Source of the DNA: Palleronia caenipelagi
GTDB lineage: Bacteria; Pseudomonadota; Alphaproteobacteria; Rhodobacterales; Rhodobacteraceae
Direction: 5' to 3'
DNA length: 59,900 nt
Assembly: GCF_007004065.1 (NCBI RefSeq)
Contig: NZ_VFSV01000020.1
Coordinates: forward strand, 1 to 59,900
Part shown: positions 40,916-49,464 of the stretch, in pieces
Layout: every line of letters starts with the position of its first letter
Numbering within the stretch: position 1 is the first letter of the stretch
Notes under the pieces: generated by a model
Database searches by the model: none
Told to the model about the DNA's origin: nothing
The model's input: the letters and a program-made list of their open reading frames with translations, nothing else
Translations under genes and position numbers: made by a program

Positions 40916-42321
40916 TGTCGGCGCCCTTCGCCCCCGTCATCAACTTCCTGCCCTATCAGCAGGCGTGGATCTCCGATCAGAGCCGGTTCAAGATCGGGAT
41001 GTTCTCGCGTCAGACCGGCAAGACCTTCTCCACGGGCGGCGAATGCGCCGATGATTGCTTCACCGCCTGGGCCGAGGATCGCCGGGCGCGCTGGGTGATC
41101 CTGAGCCGGGGCGAGCGGCAGGCGGCGGAGATGATGACCGAGGTGATCAAGCCGTTCACCCGGGCTTATTACGAGGTCTATAACACCCTGGTTAAAGGGG
41201 GTGAGCCGCGTTTTGAGGAGACCGAGTTCCGCGCCCCGCAGGAGAAGGGACCGGACGCGGTCTACAAGGCGCTGGAGGTCGCGTTCCCGAATGGCAGCCG
41301 GATCACCGCGCTGCCCGCCAATCCCGACACGGCGCGCGGCTTCTCGGCCAATGTGATCCTCGACGAGTTCGCCTTCCACGCCAAATCCCGCGAGATCTGG
41401 GCCGCGCTCTTTCCGGTCATCTCCAAGGGCCAGCAAAAGCTGCGGGTGATCTCGACCCCGAACGGCAAGGGCAACAAGTTCTACGAGCTGATGACCTCGG
41501 AGGACAGCGTCTGGTCGCGCCATGTGGTCGATATCTACGAGGCCGTCGCACAAGGGCTCGATCGCGATATCGACATGCTGCGCGCGGGCATGGCTGACGA
41601 GGATGCCTGGGCGCAGGAATACGAGCTCAGATGGCTCGACGCGGCCTCCGCCTGGCTTGACTATGATCTGATCTCCTCCTGCGAGCGCGCGGCTCTGGGG
41701 GATCCGGCCCGCTATCTGGGTGGCCCCTGCTATGTCGGGGTCGATATCGCCACCCGCAACGACCTCTTTGTCATCGTGGTGCTGGAGGAGATCCACGGGG
41801 TGCTCTTCACCCGCGAGATCATCGCCCGCAAGCGCATCACCTTCGCCGAGCAGGACCAGCTCCTCGACGATGTGTTCCGCCGCTACCGGGTGATCCGCTG
41901 CGGGATGGATCAGACCGGCATGGGCGAGAAGCCCGTCGAGGATGCCAAACGCCGCCATGGCAGCGAACGGGTGCAGGGTGTGCTCTTCACGAGCGCGTCA
42001 AAGCTGGAGCTCGCCACCGGGCTGAAGGAAGCCATGCAGGACCGCCGGGTGCGGATCCCGGCGGGCGATGTGGCTCTGCGGGCCGATCTGCATGCGATCC
42101 GCTCGGTCACCGGCGCGACGGGGATCCGGCGGCTGGTGGCCGATACGGACACAGATGGCCATGCGGACCGGTTCTGGGCCTGCGCGCTGGCGGTGGGCTG
42201 CGCGGAAACCGGGGCCCAGCCTTACGCCTACACCCCCGTCCGGCCCGGTCCGGATCTGGCGGAGTTTGACCGCGACGTCGCCCTGACCGGGGGCTTCGGC
42301 CTCCGCGACGGCATCTGGTAA
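40915..42321 (+). CDS. Large terminase subunit, Mu gp28-like
   Basis: A 468-residue packaging motor. The ATPase domain has the terminase Walker A variant SRQTGKT (residues 31-37) and Walker B VILDEF with D150-E151, then a coupling motif VISTPNG. The C-terminal RNase H-like nuclease begins near residue 270 with YVGVDIATRND and has a further acidic cluster in MDQTGMGEKPVED. It fills heads with DNA cut from host flanks in Mu. The ATG follows the preceding TGA with one shared base. Confidence 0.9.
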   Translation: MSAPFAPVINFLPYQQAWISDQSRFKIGMFSRQTGKTFSTGGECADDCFTAWAEDRRARWVILSRGERQAAEMMTEVIKPFTRAYYEVYNTLVKGGEPRFEETEFRAPQEKGPDAVYKALEVAFPNGSRITALPANPDTARGFSANVILDEFAFHAKSREIWAALFPVISKGQQKLRVISTPNGKGNKFYELMTSEDSVWSRHVVDIYEAVAQGLDRDIDMLRAGMADEDAWAQEYELRWLDAASAWLDYDLISSCERAALGDPARYLGGPCYVGVDIATRNDLFVIVVLEEIHGVLFTREIIARKRITFAEQDQLLDDVFRRYRVIRCGMDQTGMGEKPVEDAKRRHGSERVQGVLFTSASKLELATGLKEAMQDRRVRIPAGDVALRADLHAIRSVTGATGIRRLVADTDTDGHADRFWACALAVGCAETGAQPYAYTPVRPGPDLAEFDRDVALTGGFGLRDGIW

Positions 42322-42341
42322 CCTTCAGAAAGGAGCGCCCC

Positions 42342-43883
42342 ATGGCCGTGCTCGATCCCTATGGCCGCCCTGTAAAGCTCGCCAGGCTCACCGAAGAGCA
42401 GGCCGCGCCGTCGCTCACGGGCATCCGCTCGGCCTTTGCCGAGGCCGTCGCGCTGGGCCTGACCCCGGTCAAACTCGCCGGCATCCTGCAGGCCTGTGAT
42501 CAGGGCGATCTCGGGGCCTTCGTGCAGCTCGCCGAAGAGATGGAGGAGCGCGATCCGCATTACTTCTCGGTGCTGGGCACCCGCAAGCGCGCGGTCTCTG
42601 GCGTGGCGCCCCGCGTGGTGCCCGCCGGGGAGAGCGCAAAGGAGAAGGCCATCGCCGAGGCCGTCACCGAGCAGATCGCGGAGGCTGAGGGGTTTTCCGA
42701 GCTGATCGAGGATCTGCTCGATTGTCTGGGCAAGGGGTTTGCGCTGGTCGAGATCGACTGGCACCGGGATCGCAGCCGCTGGTGGCCTGCCGGGTTTGTC
42801 CGGGTCGATCCGCGCTTTGTCACCTATGACCGGGAGACCGGGCGCGAGATGCGGCTTATCGATGAGGAGGACATGGTTGGCGGCGTTCCGCTCACGCCGT
42901 TCAAGTTCATCCGCATGGACGCCCAGCTCAAATCAGGTCTGGCCTTCCGGGGCGGGCTCGCGCGGGTCGTGGCCTTCTCATGGATGTGCAAAGCCTACAC
43001 GCTGAAGGACTGGATGGCCTTCGTGGAGACCTACGGGCTGCCCCTGCGTCTCGGCCGCTATGGTCCCAGCGCGACGCCTGAAGATCGCAAGGTGCTGTTG
43101 CGCGCGGTCGCCAATATCGGCTCGGACGCCGCCGCGATCCTGCCCGATGACATGCGCATCGAGTTCACCGAGAGCAAAGGCACGACCGGCGACAAGGTGT
43201 TCGAGAACCTCGGGCGCTATGTGGACGAGCAGATCTCCAAGGCGGTGCTCGGCCAGACCATGACCAGCGATGACGGCTCGTCCATGGCGCAGGCCGAGGT
43301 GCACAATGAGGTGCGCCACGATATCGCCCAGGCCGATGCAAGGGCGGTGACCGCGGCGCTGAACCGCGATCTGGTCCGGCCCTTCGTGGATCTGAACTTC
43401 GGGGTGCAGGCGACCTATCCGAAGCTCCTGATCGAGATCGCCGAGGCCGAAGACACCGACATGGTGTTGCAGAACGTGGCCCGGCTGGCCGCGCTGGGCG
43501 TCCGCTTCCGTCAATCCGAGGTGCGAGCCAAGCTCGGCTTCTCCGATCCTGACGCTGATGACGAGGTGTTCGGTGGCCCAGTGGCCAAGGCCCGGCCTCA
43601 GACGACCGAGCCTGCGACGAAGGACGCCCTGAACCAGCCCGGGACCGCGCCCTGGTGGGAGGAGCTCGACGCGATCGAACGACAGGAGGCGGAGGACTGG
43701 CAGGGAGTGATGGATCCGCTGACCGATCCCATCGACGCGGTGATCCTTGGCAGCACGTCCTTTGAGGAGGCGATTGCCCGGCTCGGCGAGGTGCTGCCGC
43801 AGATGCGGAGTGCGCCCCTGATCGACCGGCTGGTGAGGGCCATGGTCCAGGCCCGCGGCCTCGGGGATGTCCGCGATGGCTGA
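42342..43883 (+). CDS. Portal protein, Mu gp29-like (DUF935), intact
   Basis: A 513-residue portal starting 21 bases after the terminase with an AAAGGAG site. It carries the typical N-terminus (DPYGRPVKLARLTEEQ), ELAEEMEERDPHYFSVLGTRKRAV, and the late STMAQAEVHNEVRHDI-like motif near residue 318. It forms the twelve-fold ring through which DNA enters. It provides the full-length reference for the truncated copy at 334. Confidence 0.9.
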   Translation: MAVLDPYGRPVKLARLTEEQAAPSLTGIRSAFAEAVALGLTPVKLAGILQACDQGDLGAFVQLAEEMEERDPHYFSVLGTRKRAVSGVAPRVVPAGESAKEKAIAEAVTEQIAEAEGFSELIEDLLDCLGKGFALVEIDWHRDRSRWWPAGFVRVDPRFVTYDRETGREMRLIDEEDMVGGVPLTPFKFIRMDAQLKSGLAFRGGLARVVAFSWMCKAYTLKDWMAFVETYGLPLRLGRYGPSATPEDRKVLLRAVANIGSDAAAILPDDMRIEFTESKGTTGDKVFENLGRYVDEQISKAVLGQTMTSDDGSSMAQAEVHNEVRHDIAQADARAVTAALNRDLVRPFVDLNFGVQATYPKLLIEIAEAEDTDMVLQNVARLAALGVRFRQSEVRAKLGFSDPDADDEVFGGPVAKARPQTTEPATKDALNQPGTAPWWEELDAIERQEAEDWQGVMDPLTDPIDAVILGSTSFEEAIARLGEVLPQMRSAPLIDRLVRAMVQARGLGDVRDG

Positions 43884-45093
43884 CCATCCGGATCGCCCGG
43901 ATCGCCCGGACTACAGCTTCACCCCCGGCCCGCCGCCGGAGGTGGCGCGGTTCTTTCGCGGCAAGGGCCTGCACCCGTCCTTCAGCTGGCAGGATGTGGA
44001 GCCCGAAGAGCATGCCGTGGCCTTCACCGTGGCGAAGATGGCCGAGCTGGACCTGCTCAAAGCGGCAAAGGCCGAGGTCCAGCGCGCCATTGACGAGGGG
44101 CTGACCTTCGAGACCTTCCAGAAGAGCTGGCGCGGCAATGACCGGCTGAAGGAGTGGTGGGGTAAGGCGCGCCAGACCGATCCGGTGACCGGCGAGAGTA
44201 AAGTGGTGACCCTCGGCAGCCCACGCCGCCTGCGCACGATCTACCGCACCAACCTGCGCGCGGCCCGCGCCGCCGGGCAATGGGAGCGGATCGAGCGCAC
44301 GAAAGAGGCGCTGCCCTATCTTCAGTATCGCCTTGGCCCCTCGGAGGAGCACCGCCCCGCCCATGCGGCGCGGGCCGGGCTTGTTCTGCCGGTCGATGAT
44401 CCGTTCTGGTCAGCGTGGATGCCGCCCAATGGCTGGGGCTGCAAATGCTGGGTGCGCCAGATCACGCGCGCGCGGGCCGAAGCGCTGGGCGTCAGCGATC
44501 CGCCGCAGATCCCGACGAGCGAGGTGGTCAACACCCGCACCGGCGAGGTCCGGGATGTGCCGGCCGGGATCGATCCGGGCTTTGACCGCAATCCCGGCCA
44601 GATGCGTCTGGCGCATATGCAGCAGCTGCTCGATGGCAAACTCGCTGACGCCGATGAAGCCACCGCCCGCGCCGCGCTGCGCGATATGGCGTCGAGCTGG
44701 ATGGTCGAGCGGGTGCTGAAGGGCCAGTCCGGCGCGAAGGTCTCGATCGGCCTCCTGCCACCTGAGATCGGCGACGTGGTCGGCACCACGGCGCGGTTCG
44801 CGAAGATCACCGATGAGTATGGGCTGAAGATCGGCACGAAGGACACGCCCGCCACGCCGGAGCTTATGCGTCGGATATCGGACGGGCTGGCGGAGGGGCC
44901 GCTTTACCATGAGGCGCGCGAAGGCCGCGCGCCAGCGCTGGTACAGCCGGTGACAGATGAGACAGGGGCGCTGTTCGAGGTTGTGTGGAAGATCCTGCCG
45001 GGTGAGGTCTGGTTATCGACGGCGCACAAGACGACCCGGCGGCGCTGGCAGCGCCGTGTGAAAGACAATGGCCGGAAGCTGATCCGTGAATGA
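43876..45093 (+). CDS. Minor head protein MuF (gp30-like)
   Basis: A 405-residue head-morphogenesis protein related to the first 260 residues of the copy at 1813, including FRGKGLHPSFSWQDV, LRTIYRTNLRAARAAGQW and PPNGWGCKCWVRQITR. Its last 100 residues differ: EARLVQPVTDETG-like beta strands and WLSTAHKTTRRRWQRRVK, perhaps a small nuclease-like domain of the kind fused to other MuF proteins, though no motif is decisive. The start overlaps the portal stop; an in-frame ATG at 43867 is equally possible. Confidence 0.8.
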   Translation: MADHPDRPDRPDYSFTPGPPPEVARFFRGKGLHPSFSWQDVEPEEHAVAFTVAKMAELDLLKAAKAEVQRAIDEGLTFETFQKSWRGNDRLKEWWGKARQTDPVTGESKVVTLGSPRRLRTIYRTNLRAARAAGQWERIERTKEALPYLQYRLGPSEEHRPAHAARAGLVLPVDDPFWSAWMPPNGWGCKCWVRQITRARAEALGVSDPPQIPTSEVVNTRTGEVRDVPAGIDPGFDRNPGQMRLAHMQQLLDGKLADADEATARAALRDMASSWMVERVLKGQSGAKVSIGLLPPEIGDVVGTTARFAKITDEYGLKIGTKDTPATPELMRRISDGLAEGPLYHEAREGRAPALVQPVTDETGALFEVVWKILPGEVWLSTAHKTTRRRWQRRVKDNGRKLIRE

Positions 45094-45338
45094 CGCGCCT
45101 GGAGGGGCGGAGGCTTACCCTCCCAGGACTTTAAATGCCTGGCGGTCCGTCTGGTTCAGGCGCGTCACTGATATTATGCGCCTTTCGGGAGCGATTTTCA
45201 ATGAGACGGTCGGAGGCTTATTCGGGAGTGACGCGTCCGGAGGGACGGAAATTCCCCTCCCAGGACTTTAAATGCCTGGCGCTCCGACTGGTTCGAACGC
45301 GTCGCGGATATTATGCGCCTTTCGGGAGCGATTTTCAA
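45091..45338 (+). repeat. Tandem pair of 110-bp elements with conserved secondary structure
   Basis: Copy A is 45091-45200 and copy B 45229-45338, offset 138 bases. Each folds the same way: a closing stem (A: GACGCGCCTG with CAGGCGCGTC; B: GACGCGTCCG with CGAACGCGTC), an inner stem GGAGGG with CCCTCC, and a second inner stem CCAGG with CCTGG. Two closing-stem pairs changed on both sides between copies (C-G to T-A and T-A to C-G), keeping pairing. An identical 31-base tail follows. Copy A starts at the MuF stop. The remaining gap to the protease (45339-45644) holds no gene. Confidence 0.8.
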
Positions 45339-45414
45339 CGGATTTGCCCCCGATCTGGCCCGGCCCCACCCGCAGGCGACGGATCGCCCCGGTGGTGTCC
45401 CTCAGACTTCGCCG

Positions 45415-45429
45415 TTAAACACCAGTTAA
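45415..45429. promoter_or_regulatory. TTAA-N7-TTAA site (CtrA-like)
   Basis: Two TTAA words separated by seven bases match the consensus of CtrA, the cell-cycle regulator of alphaproteobacteria. The site lies 230 bases before the protease gene. In such GC-rich sequence the match is notable, but binding is not shown. Confidence 0.35.
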
Positions 45430-45589
45430 ACGGGTCTGTGGCGCCGGGATGGATTTTCGGGGGTCTCGGGTCCCGGGAGGCAAAAGCGGGGCTTTCTGAG
45501 GCCTCTGAGCGCGTCGCCCCTTGGCAGGGGCCAGACCAGCCGCTAGCCTCGACCTGTCTCCCCCCGCATGATCGCAGCCAGACCGACCG

Positions 45590-45638
45590 CCCCCCGACAT
45601 CTGTCGGCGGAGATCGGGGCCAAGCGCCCCGCTAGAAC
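45590..45638 (+). promoter_or_regulatory. Probable late promoter with Mor-type operator, copy 2 (protease/capsid genes)
   Basis: The same 27-base block as at 38569, with the dyad at 45594-45607. TAGAAC (45633-45638) lies 25 bases after the dyad, exactly the spacing of the presumed -10 box in copy 1. The expected transcript start is close to the protease ATG, so its message may be leaderless. The position equals the Mu PI promoter. Confidence 0.65.
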
Positions 45639-45644
45639 GGCCTC

Positions 45645-46619
45645 ATGAACGAGGTCATCCATCCCACCGAACTCATTGCGCTCAACGCCGAAGGTGGCGG
45701 GGTGCCCGACTGGATCAACGTGATCCCGGCGGGTCCCGGCATCCGGGGCATTGACGGGCGCGCCTGGACCCTCAGCGACGCCAATGCGGTGATCGAGACC
45801 TTCCGGCGGCGCGGCAACAAGCTGCCGGTCGATATCGAGCATTCCACCCAGCTCAAAGGCGGCGTCGGGGACCCGGCGCCGGCCATGGGCTTTATCACCG
45901 ATCTGGAGAGCCGCGAGACCGGGCTCTGGGCGAAGGTCGACTGGAACGCGGCCGGCACGGAGCTTCTGCGCTCCGGCGCCTATGCCCATTGCTCGCCGGT
46001 CTTTGCCTATGACGCGGCCCGCCAGATCCGGCGCCTCGTCTCGGTAGGTCTGACCAACAATCCCAATCTGGACCTGGTCGCGCTGAACCGGGCCTTTCCT
46101 TCCCAACCTGAGGAGACACCAGCCATGGACAAGGCGGTGCTTGAGGCGCTTGGCCTCAATTCCGACGCCAGCGCGGCCGATGCGGTCGTGGCGATCACCA
46201 AACTCAAGGAGGCCGAGCAGGTGGCGCTGAACCGCGCCGCGGTGCCGGATCCGGAGAAGTTCGTGCCCCGGGCCGATCACCTGCTCGCGCTGAACCGCGT
46301 GGCGGCGTTCGAGGCGGCCGAGAAGACCCGCGCGGACGAGGCGATCACCGCCGCCGTCGACGCGGCGATCAAAGCCGGCAAGGTCGCGCCCGCCAGCCGC
46401 GACTATCACCTCGCCGCCTGCCGCACCGAGGGCGGGCTTGAGACGTTCACCGCCATGGTCGCGGGTCTGCCCGAGATCGTCACCCCCGCCACGCCGCGCG
46501 CCAAGGACGCGGGTTCGGGAGGTGTGGCTCTGAACACAGACCAGCGGGCCATCGCCGCGGCCTATGGCTGGACCGAAGATCAGGCGCGCGAGGCGTTCGC
46601 CGCCGAGAAGAAAGGCTGA
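45645..46619 (+). CDS. Head maturation protease/scaffold, Mu gpI-like
   Basis: A 324-residue protein. The N-terminal protease domain has NKLPVDIEHSTQL and APAMGFITDLESRETGLWAKVDW, the same motif order as the copy at 3534, then LTNNPNLDLVALNRAF where the scaffold part begins. The ATG at 46124 could start a separate scaffold (Mu gpZ-like) from the same frame. It directs prohead assembly and is then cleaved. The start is very close to the putative promoter. Confidence 0.85.
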   Translation: MNEVIHPTELIALNAEGGGVPDWINVIPAGPGIRGIDGRAWTLSDANAVIETFRRRGNKLPVDIEHSTQLKGGVGDPAPAMGFITDLESRETGLWAKVDWNAAGTELLRSGAYAHCSPVFAYDAARQIRRLVSVGLTNNPNLDLVALNRAFPSQPEETPAMDKAVLEALGLNSDASAADAVVAITKLKEAEQVALNRAAVPDPEKFVPRADHLLALNRVAAFEAAEKTRADEAITAAVDAAIKAGKVAPASRDYHLAACRTEGGLETFTAMVAGLPEIVTPATPRAKDAGSGGVALNTDQRAIAAAYGWTEDQAREAFAAEKKG

Positions 46620-46625
46620 TCCGAC

Positions 46626-47549
46626 ATGGCAATCCTGACCCCCGGGCTCATCACCAATCTCAACACCGTCTACCGGCGCGATTTCCAGACCGCCTATAAC
46701 GCGGCGCGCGAGGCAAGTTTCTTCAACCGCGTCGCCACCCTTGTGCCCTCCGGCAGCACCTCCAATACCTATGGCTGGCTGGGCGACGCGCCGCAGCTGC
46801 GCGAGTGGATCGGGTCCCGTGTCGTCAAGGACATGAAGGCCAGTGGCTACCAGATCACCAACAAGCTCTATGAAGCAACGGTGGGTGTGCCGCGCACCGC
46901 GATCGAGGATGACAGCCTCGGGGTCTACAGCCCGCTGATGGCGTCCATGGGCCAGAGTGCCGCCGACCACCCTGACCGTATGATCGCCGAGATCATCATG
47001 ACCGGGGCCACGACGCTCTGTTATGACGGCCAGAACTTCTTCGACACCGATCACCCTGTGGCTGCGAACCATGACGGGACCGGCGCCGTTACGGCGGTGT
47101 CGAATTACGATAACGACGCGGGCTCGGGCGATCCGCTCTGGGTTCTGCTGGACACCACCAAGCCCCTGCGCCCCTTCATCTTCCAGGAGCGCACCAGGCC
47201 CGAGTTCGTCCAGAAGACCAACGCCGCCACCTCTGACGAGGTCTTCAAGACCGACAATTTCGAATGGGGGACGCGCTACCGCTGCAATGGGGGCTACGGC
47301 TTCTGGCAAATGGCCTATGGCAGCCGCGCCGATCTGACGGCGGCCAGCTTCGAGGCGGCGCGCACGAAGATGCGCAAGTTCACCGCCGATGGCGGGCGCC
47401 CGCTGGGGATCCGGCCCAATATCTGCCTCGTCTCGCCCGACAATGAGAGCGCGGCCAACCGGCTCTTCAAGACCATGGTCGACGCCAACGGCGCGTCGAA
47501 CCCCCATTACAACGCCTGCGAGGTCATCGTGACCTCGTGGCTGCAGTAA
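46626..47549 (+). CDS. Major capsid protein, Mu gpT-like
   Basis: A 307-residue capsid subunit. The landmarks are LREWIGSRVVKDMKASGYQITN, NFFDTDHPVAAN, LRPFIFQERTRPEFVQKTN and the end motif ASNPHYNACEVIVTSWLQ, all typical of Mu gpT. It follows the protease by six bases. It is homologous to, but clearly different from, the left capsid, so the two prophages are not recent duplicates. Confidence 0.9.
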   Translation: MAILTPGLITNLNTVYRRDFQTAYNAAREASFFNRVATLVPSGSTSNTYGWLGDAPQLREWIGSRVVKDMKASGYQITNKLYEATVGVPRTAIEDDSLGVYSPLMASMGQSAADHPDRMIAEIIMTGATTLCYDGQNFFDTDHPVAANHDGTGAVTAVSNYDNDAGSGDPLWVLLDTTKPLRPFIFQERTRPEFVQKTNAATSDEVFKTDNFEWGTRYRCNGGYGFWQMAYGSRADLTAASFEAARTKMRKFTADGGRPLGIRPNICLVSPDNESAANRLFKTMVDANGASNPHYNACEVIVTSWLQ

Positions 47550-47561
47550 CGGGTGGGTCCG

Positions 47562-47990
47562 ATGAGCATCACGCATATCATCACCGCGGTCGGCCTCATG
47601 GCTGACCAGACAACCTTCTGCCGGGCGGGCCGCGTCTTTGCGGCCACCGGCACCCCGGTCGATCGGGAGGAGATCGGCGCGGACGACTGGGCCCGTCTCG
47701 AGGCCGAACCGCATCTGCAGATCAGGGAGGCCACGGACGAAGAGATCGCGGCTTCTGAGGCGCGGCCGGATCCGCTCGATGAGCAGAGCGCCACCGCGCT
47801 CGCCGCGATGCTCGACGAGGCGATCCGCGCGCTACCGGCGGAGGAGTTCGGCAAGGACGGCGCGCCGAAGATCCCTGCGCTGAAGAAGATCCTGCCCGCA
47901 GATGTCCAGGCCCGCATCACCCCGGATTTGCGCGACGCGGTCTGGGCGGAGATGCGCGCGGCGGGCTTTGCCGCCCCCAATCCAACCTGA
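47562..47990 (+). CDS. FluMu/HI1506-like head-tail protein
   Basis: A 142-residue protein with an N-terminal FluMu domain (TFCRAGRVFAATGTPVDREEIGADDWARLEAEPHLQI, read in parts) and a C-terminal helical part with PAEEFGKDGAPKIPALKKIL, as in Mu gp35/HI1506 proteins. The ATG at 47562 is preferred to the GTG at 47553. Role in assembly unknown. Confidence 0.7.
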   Translation: MSITHIITAVGLMADQTTFCRAGRVFAATGTPVDREEIGADDWARLEAEPHLQIREATDEEIAASEARPDPLDEQSATALAAMLDEAIRALPAEEFGKDGAPKIPALKKILPADVQARITPDLRDAVWAEMRAAGFAAPNPT

Positions 47991-48036
47991 TCGTCCCCTG
48001 AGCCCGACTGACCGCCCCACCTGACCTGAGGACCCC

Positions 48037-48477
48037 ATGGCCTACGCCACGCAAGACGACATCGTCACACTCTATTCCGAGGACGCGCTCTTCGTGGCCG
48101 ACCGCGATGATGATGGCGTGGCCGATGCCGTGGCGATCGACCGGGCGCTCGACTACGCCAGCGGCGAGATCGACAGCTATCTCGCCGCCCGCTACACGCT
48201 GCCGCTGCCCACAGCCCTGCCGCTGCTCTCCCAGTTCTGCGTCGATATCGCGCTCTACCGTCTGGCGCTCGCCCGCGATGTGCTGACCGAGGAGCACCGG
48301 CGGCGCTATGAGGACACGCTGAAGCACCTCAAGGACATCGCCCGCGGGGTGGCCGCGCTGAACCTGCCCGCGCCGATCGATCCCGAGACCGGCGCGGCGG
48401 AGGAGACCGGCCCCAATGCGGTGCTGATCACCGGGCCGGAGCGCGTCTTCACCCGCGACCGGATGCGGGGGCTCTGA
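48037..48477 (+). CDS. Head completion protein, Mu gp36-like (DUF1320)
   Basis: A 146-residue DUF1320 protein: AYATQDDIVTLYSEDAL at the start, ALDYASGEIDSYLAARYTLPLP in the middle, and a helical C-terminus. It seals the head after packaging. A TGAGGA site precedes the ATG; the stop is one base before the gpG-like gene. Confidence 0.85.
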   Translation: MAYATQDDIVTLYSEDALFVADRDDDGVADAVAIDRALDYASGEIDSYLAARYTLPLPTALPLLSQFCVDIALYRLALARDVLTEEHRRRYEDTLKHLKDIARGVAALNLPAPIDPETGAAEETGPNAVLITGPERVFTRDRMRGL

Positions 48478-48478
48478 G

Positions 48479-48919
48479 ATGTCGGCCACGCTCCGCCTCA
48501 CCACCCCCGGCCTTGACGCCGCGCTGGCCCGGCTGGCGCGCCTGTCATCCTTCGAGATGGCCAGCCTCGCCGATGCCGCCGGGGCGCTGCTCGAAAGCGG
48601 CGCGCGCGGCCGGATGATTTCCAAAGAGGCCCCCGACGGCACCCCCTGGGCTGACTGGTCCATTGGCTATGCCGCGACGCGGGGAGAGCAGCACTCGCTT
48701 CTGGTGAATGAAGGCGATCTGACCGACAGCCTTGCGAGCTATGCCACCGGCGATGAGGTCCATGTGGGCTCGAACCTCATCTATGCCGCCCATCACCAGA
48801 TCGGCGGCGCAGAGATCGGCTCCGGCCTCCCGGCACGCCCCTATCTGGGCCTCTCCCCCGAGGACGCGATCGATCTGCGCGATCTGGTCACCGGCACGCT
48901 GGAGGGGCTTTTTTCATGA
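48479..48919 (+). CDS. Virion morphogenesis protein, Mu gpG-like
   Basis: A 146-residue tail completion protein with the family features seen in the left copy: helical N-terminus, SKEAPDGTPWADWS, LLVNEGDLTDSLASY, IYAAHHQIGG and ARPYLGLSPED. It connects tail and capsid. The stop overlaps the next start. Confidence 0.85.
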   Translation: MSATLRLTTPGLDAALARLARLSSFEMASLADAAGALLESGARGRMISKEAPDGTPWADWSIGYAATRGEQHSLLVNEGDLTDSLASYATGDEVHVGSNLIYAAHHQIGGAEIGSGLPARPYLGLSPEDAIDLRDLVTGTLEGLFS

Positions 48920-49464
48920 GTGACACGCTGCTCTCCGATCTGCCCGACACGATCTGCGCAGCCGTCCGCACCCGCATGCCGGAGCTGCGCGAGTGCCGCC
49001 CCCATGCGGGGCTCTTCAATCTCGAGGAGCTGAAGAAGACCGGCCTGCCATCACCCTCGGTGCTGATCTCGATGCTGGGCGCCAGACAGGACACGCCCCA
49101 TGCCGGGGCCCCGGCCGGGTTCCTTCTGCAGATGGCGGCCTATGTCACGGTGAAGGACGCGCTGGGCGCGCCGCGCGATATCCGCGCCGCCAATATCTGC
49201 CAGGTCCTTCTGCAGCTCATCCCTGAGCAGCGCTGGGGCGTTGATGCCTTTGGAGCCGCCCGGGCCGTGCGCATGCACACGCTGATCTCCGGCAAGACCC
49301 GCGATCATGGCGTCTCGCTCTGGGCGGTCACCTGGGATCAGCCCGTCAGCTTCTTCGCGCCCCCGGACGCCCCCCTCGGTCTCGCGCTCTATCTCGGCGA
49401 GGCGCCAAAGATCGGCGCGGCCCATGAGGACGATTACACCCGGATCGGAGGCAGAGATGTCTGA
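48916..49464 (+). CDS. Tail terminator, Mu gp37-like (DUF1834)
   Basis: A 182-residue protein in the position of Mu gp37. Mixed alpha/beta with SPSVLISMLGARQ, GFLLQMAAYVTVKD and VSLWAVTWDQPVSF as strands. The position between gpG and the baseplate V gene supports a tail terminator role. It overlaps both neighbours. Confidence 0.65.
   Translation: MSDTLLSDLPDTICAAVRTRMPELRECRPHAGLFNLEELKKTGLPSPSVLISMLGARQDTPHAGAPAGFLLQMAAYVTVKDALGAPRDIRAANICQVLLQLIPEQRWGVDAFGAARAVRMHTLISGKTRDHGVSLWAVTWDQPVSFFAPPDAPLGLALYLGEAPKIGAAHEDDYTRIGGRDV

Noticed and set aside
45086-45271. A 61-residue frame after MuF
   Set aside because: It runs through the first copy of the duplicated structured element; frame is not kept in the second copy and composition is not protein-like.
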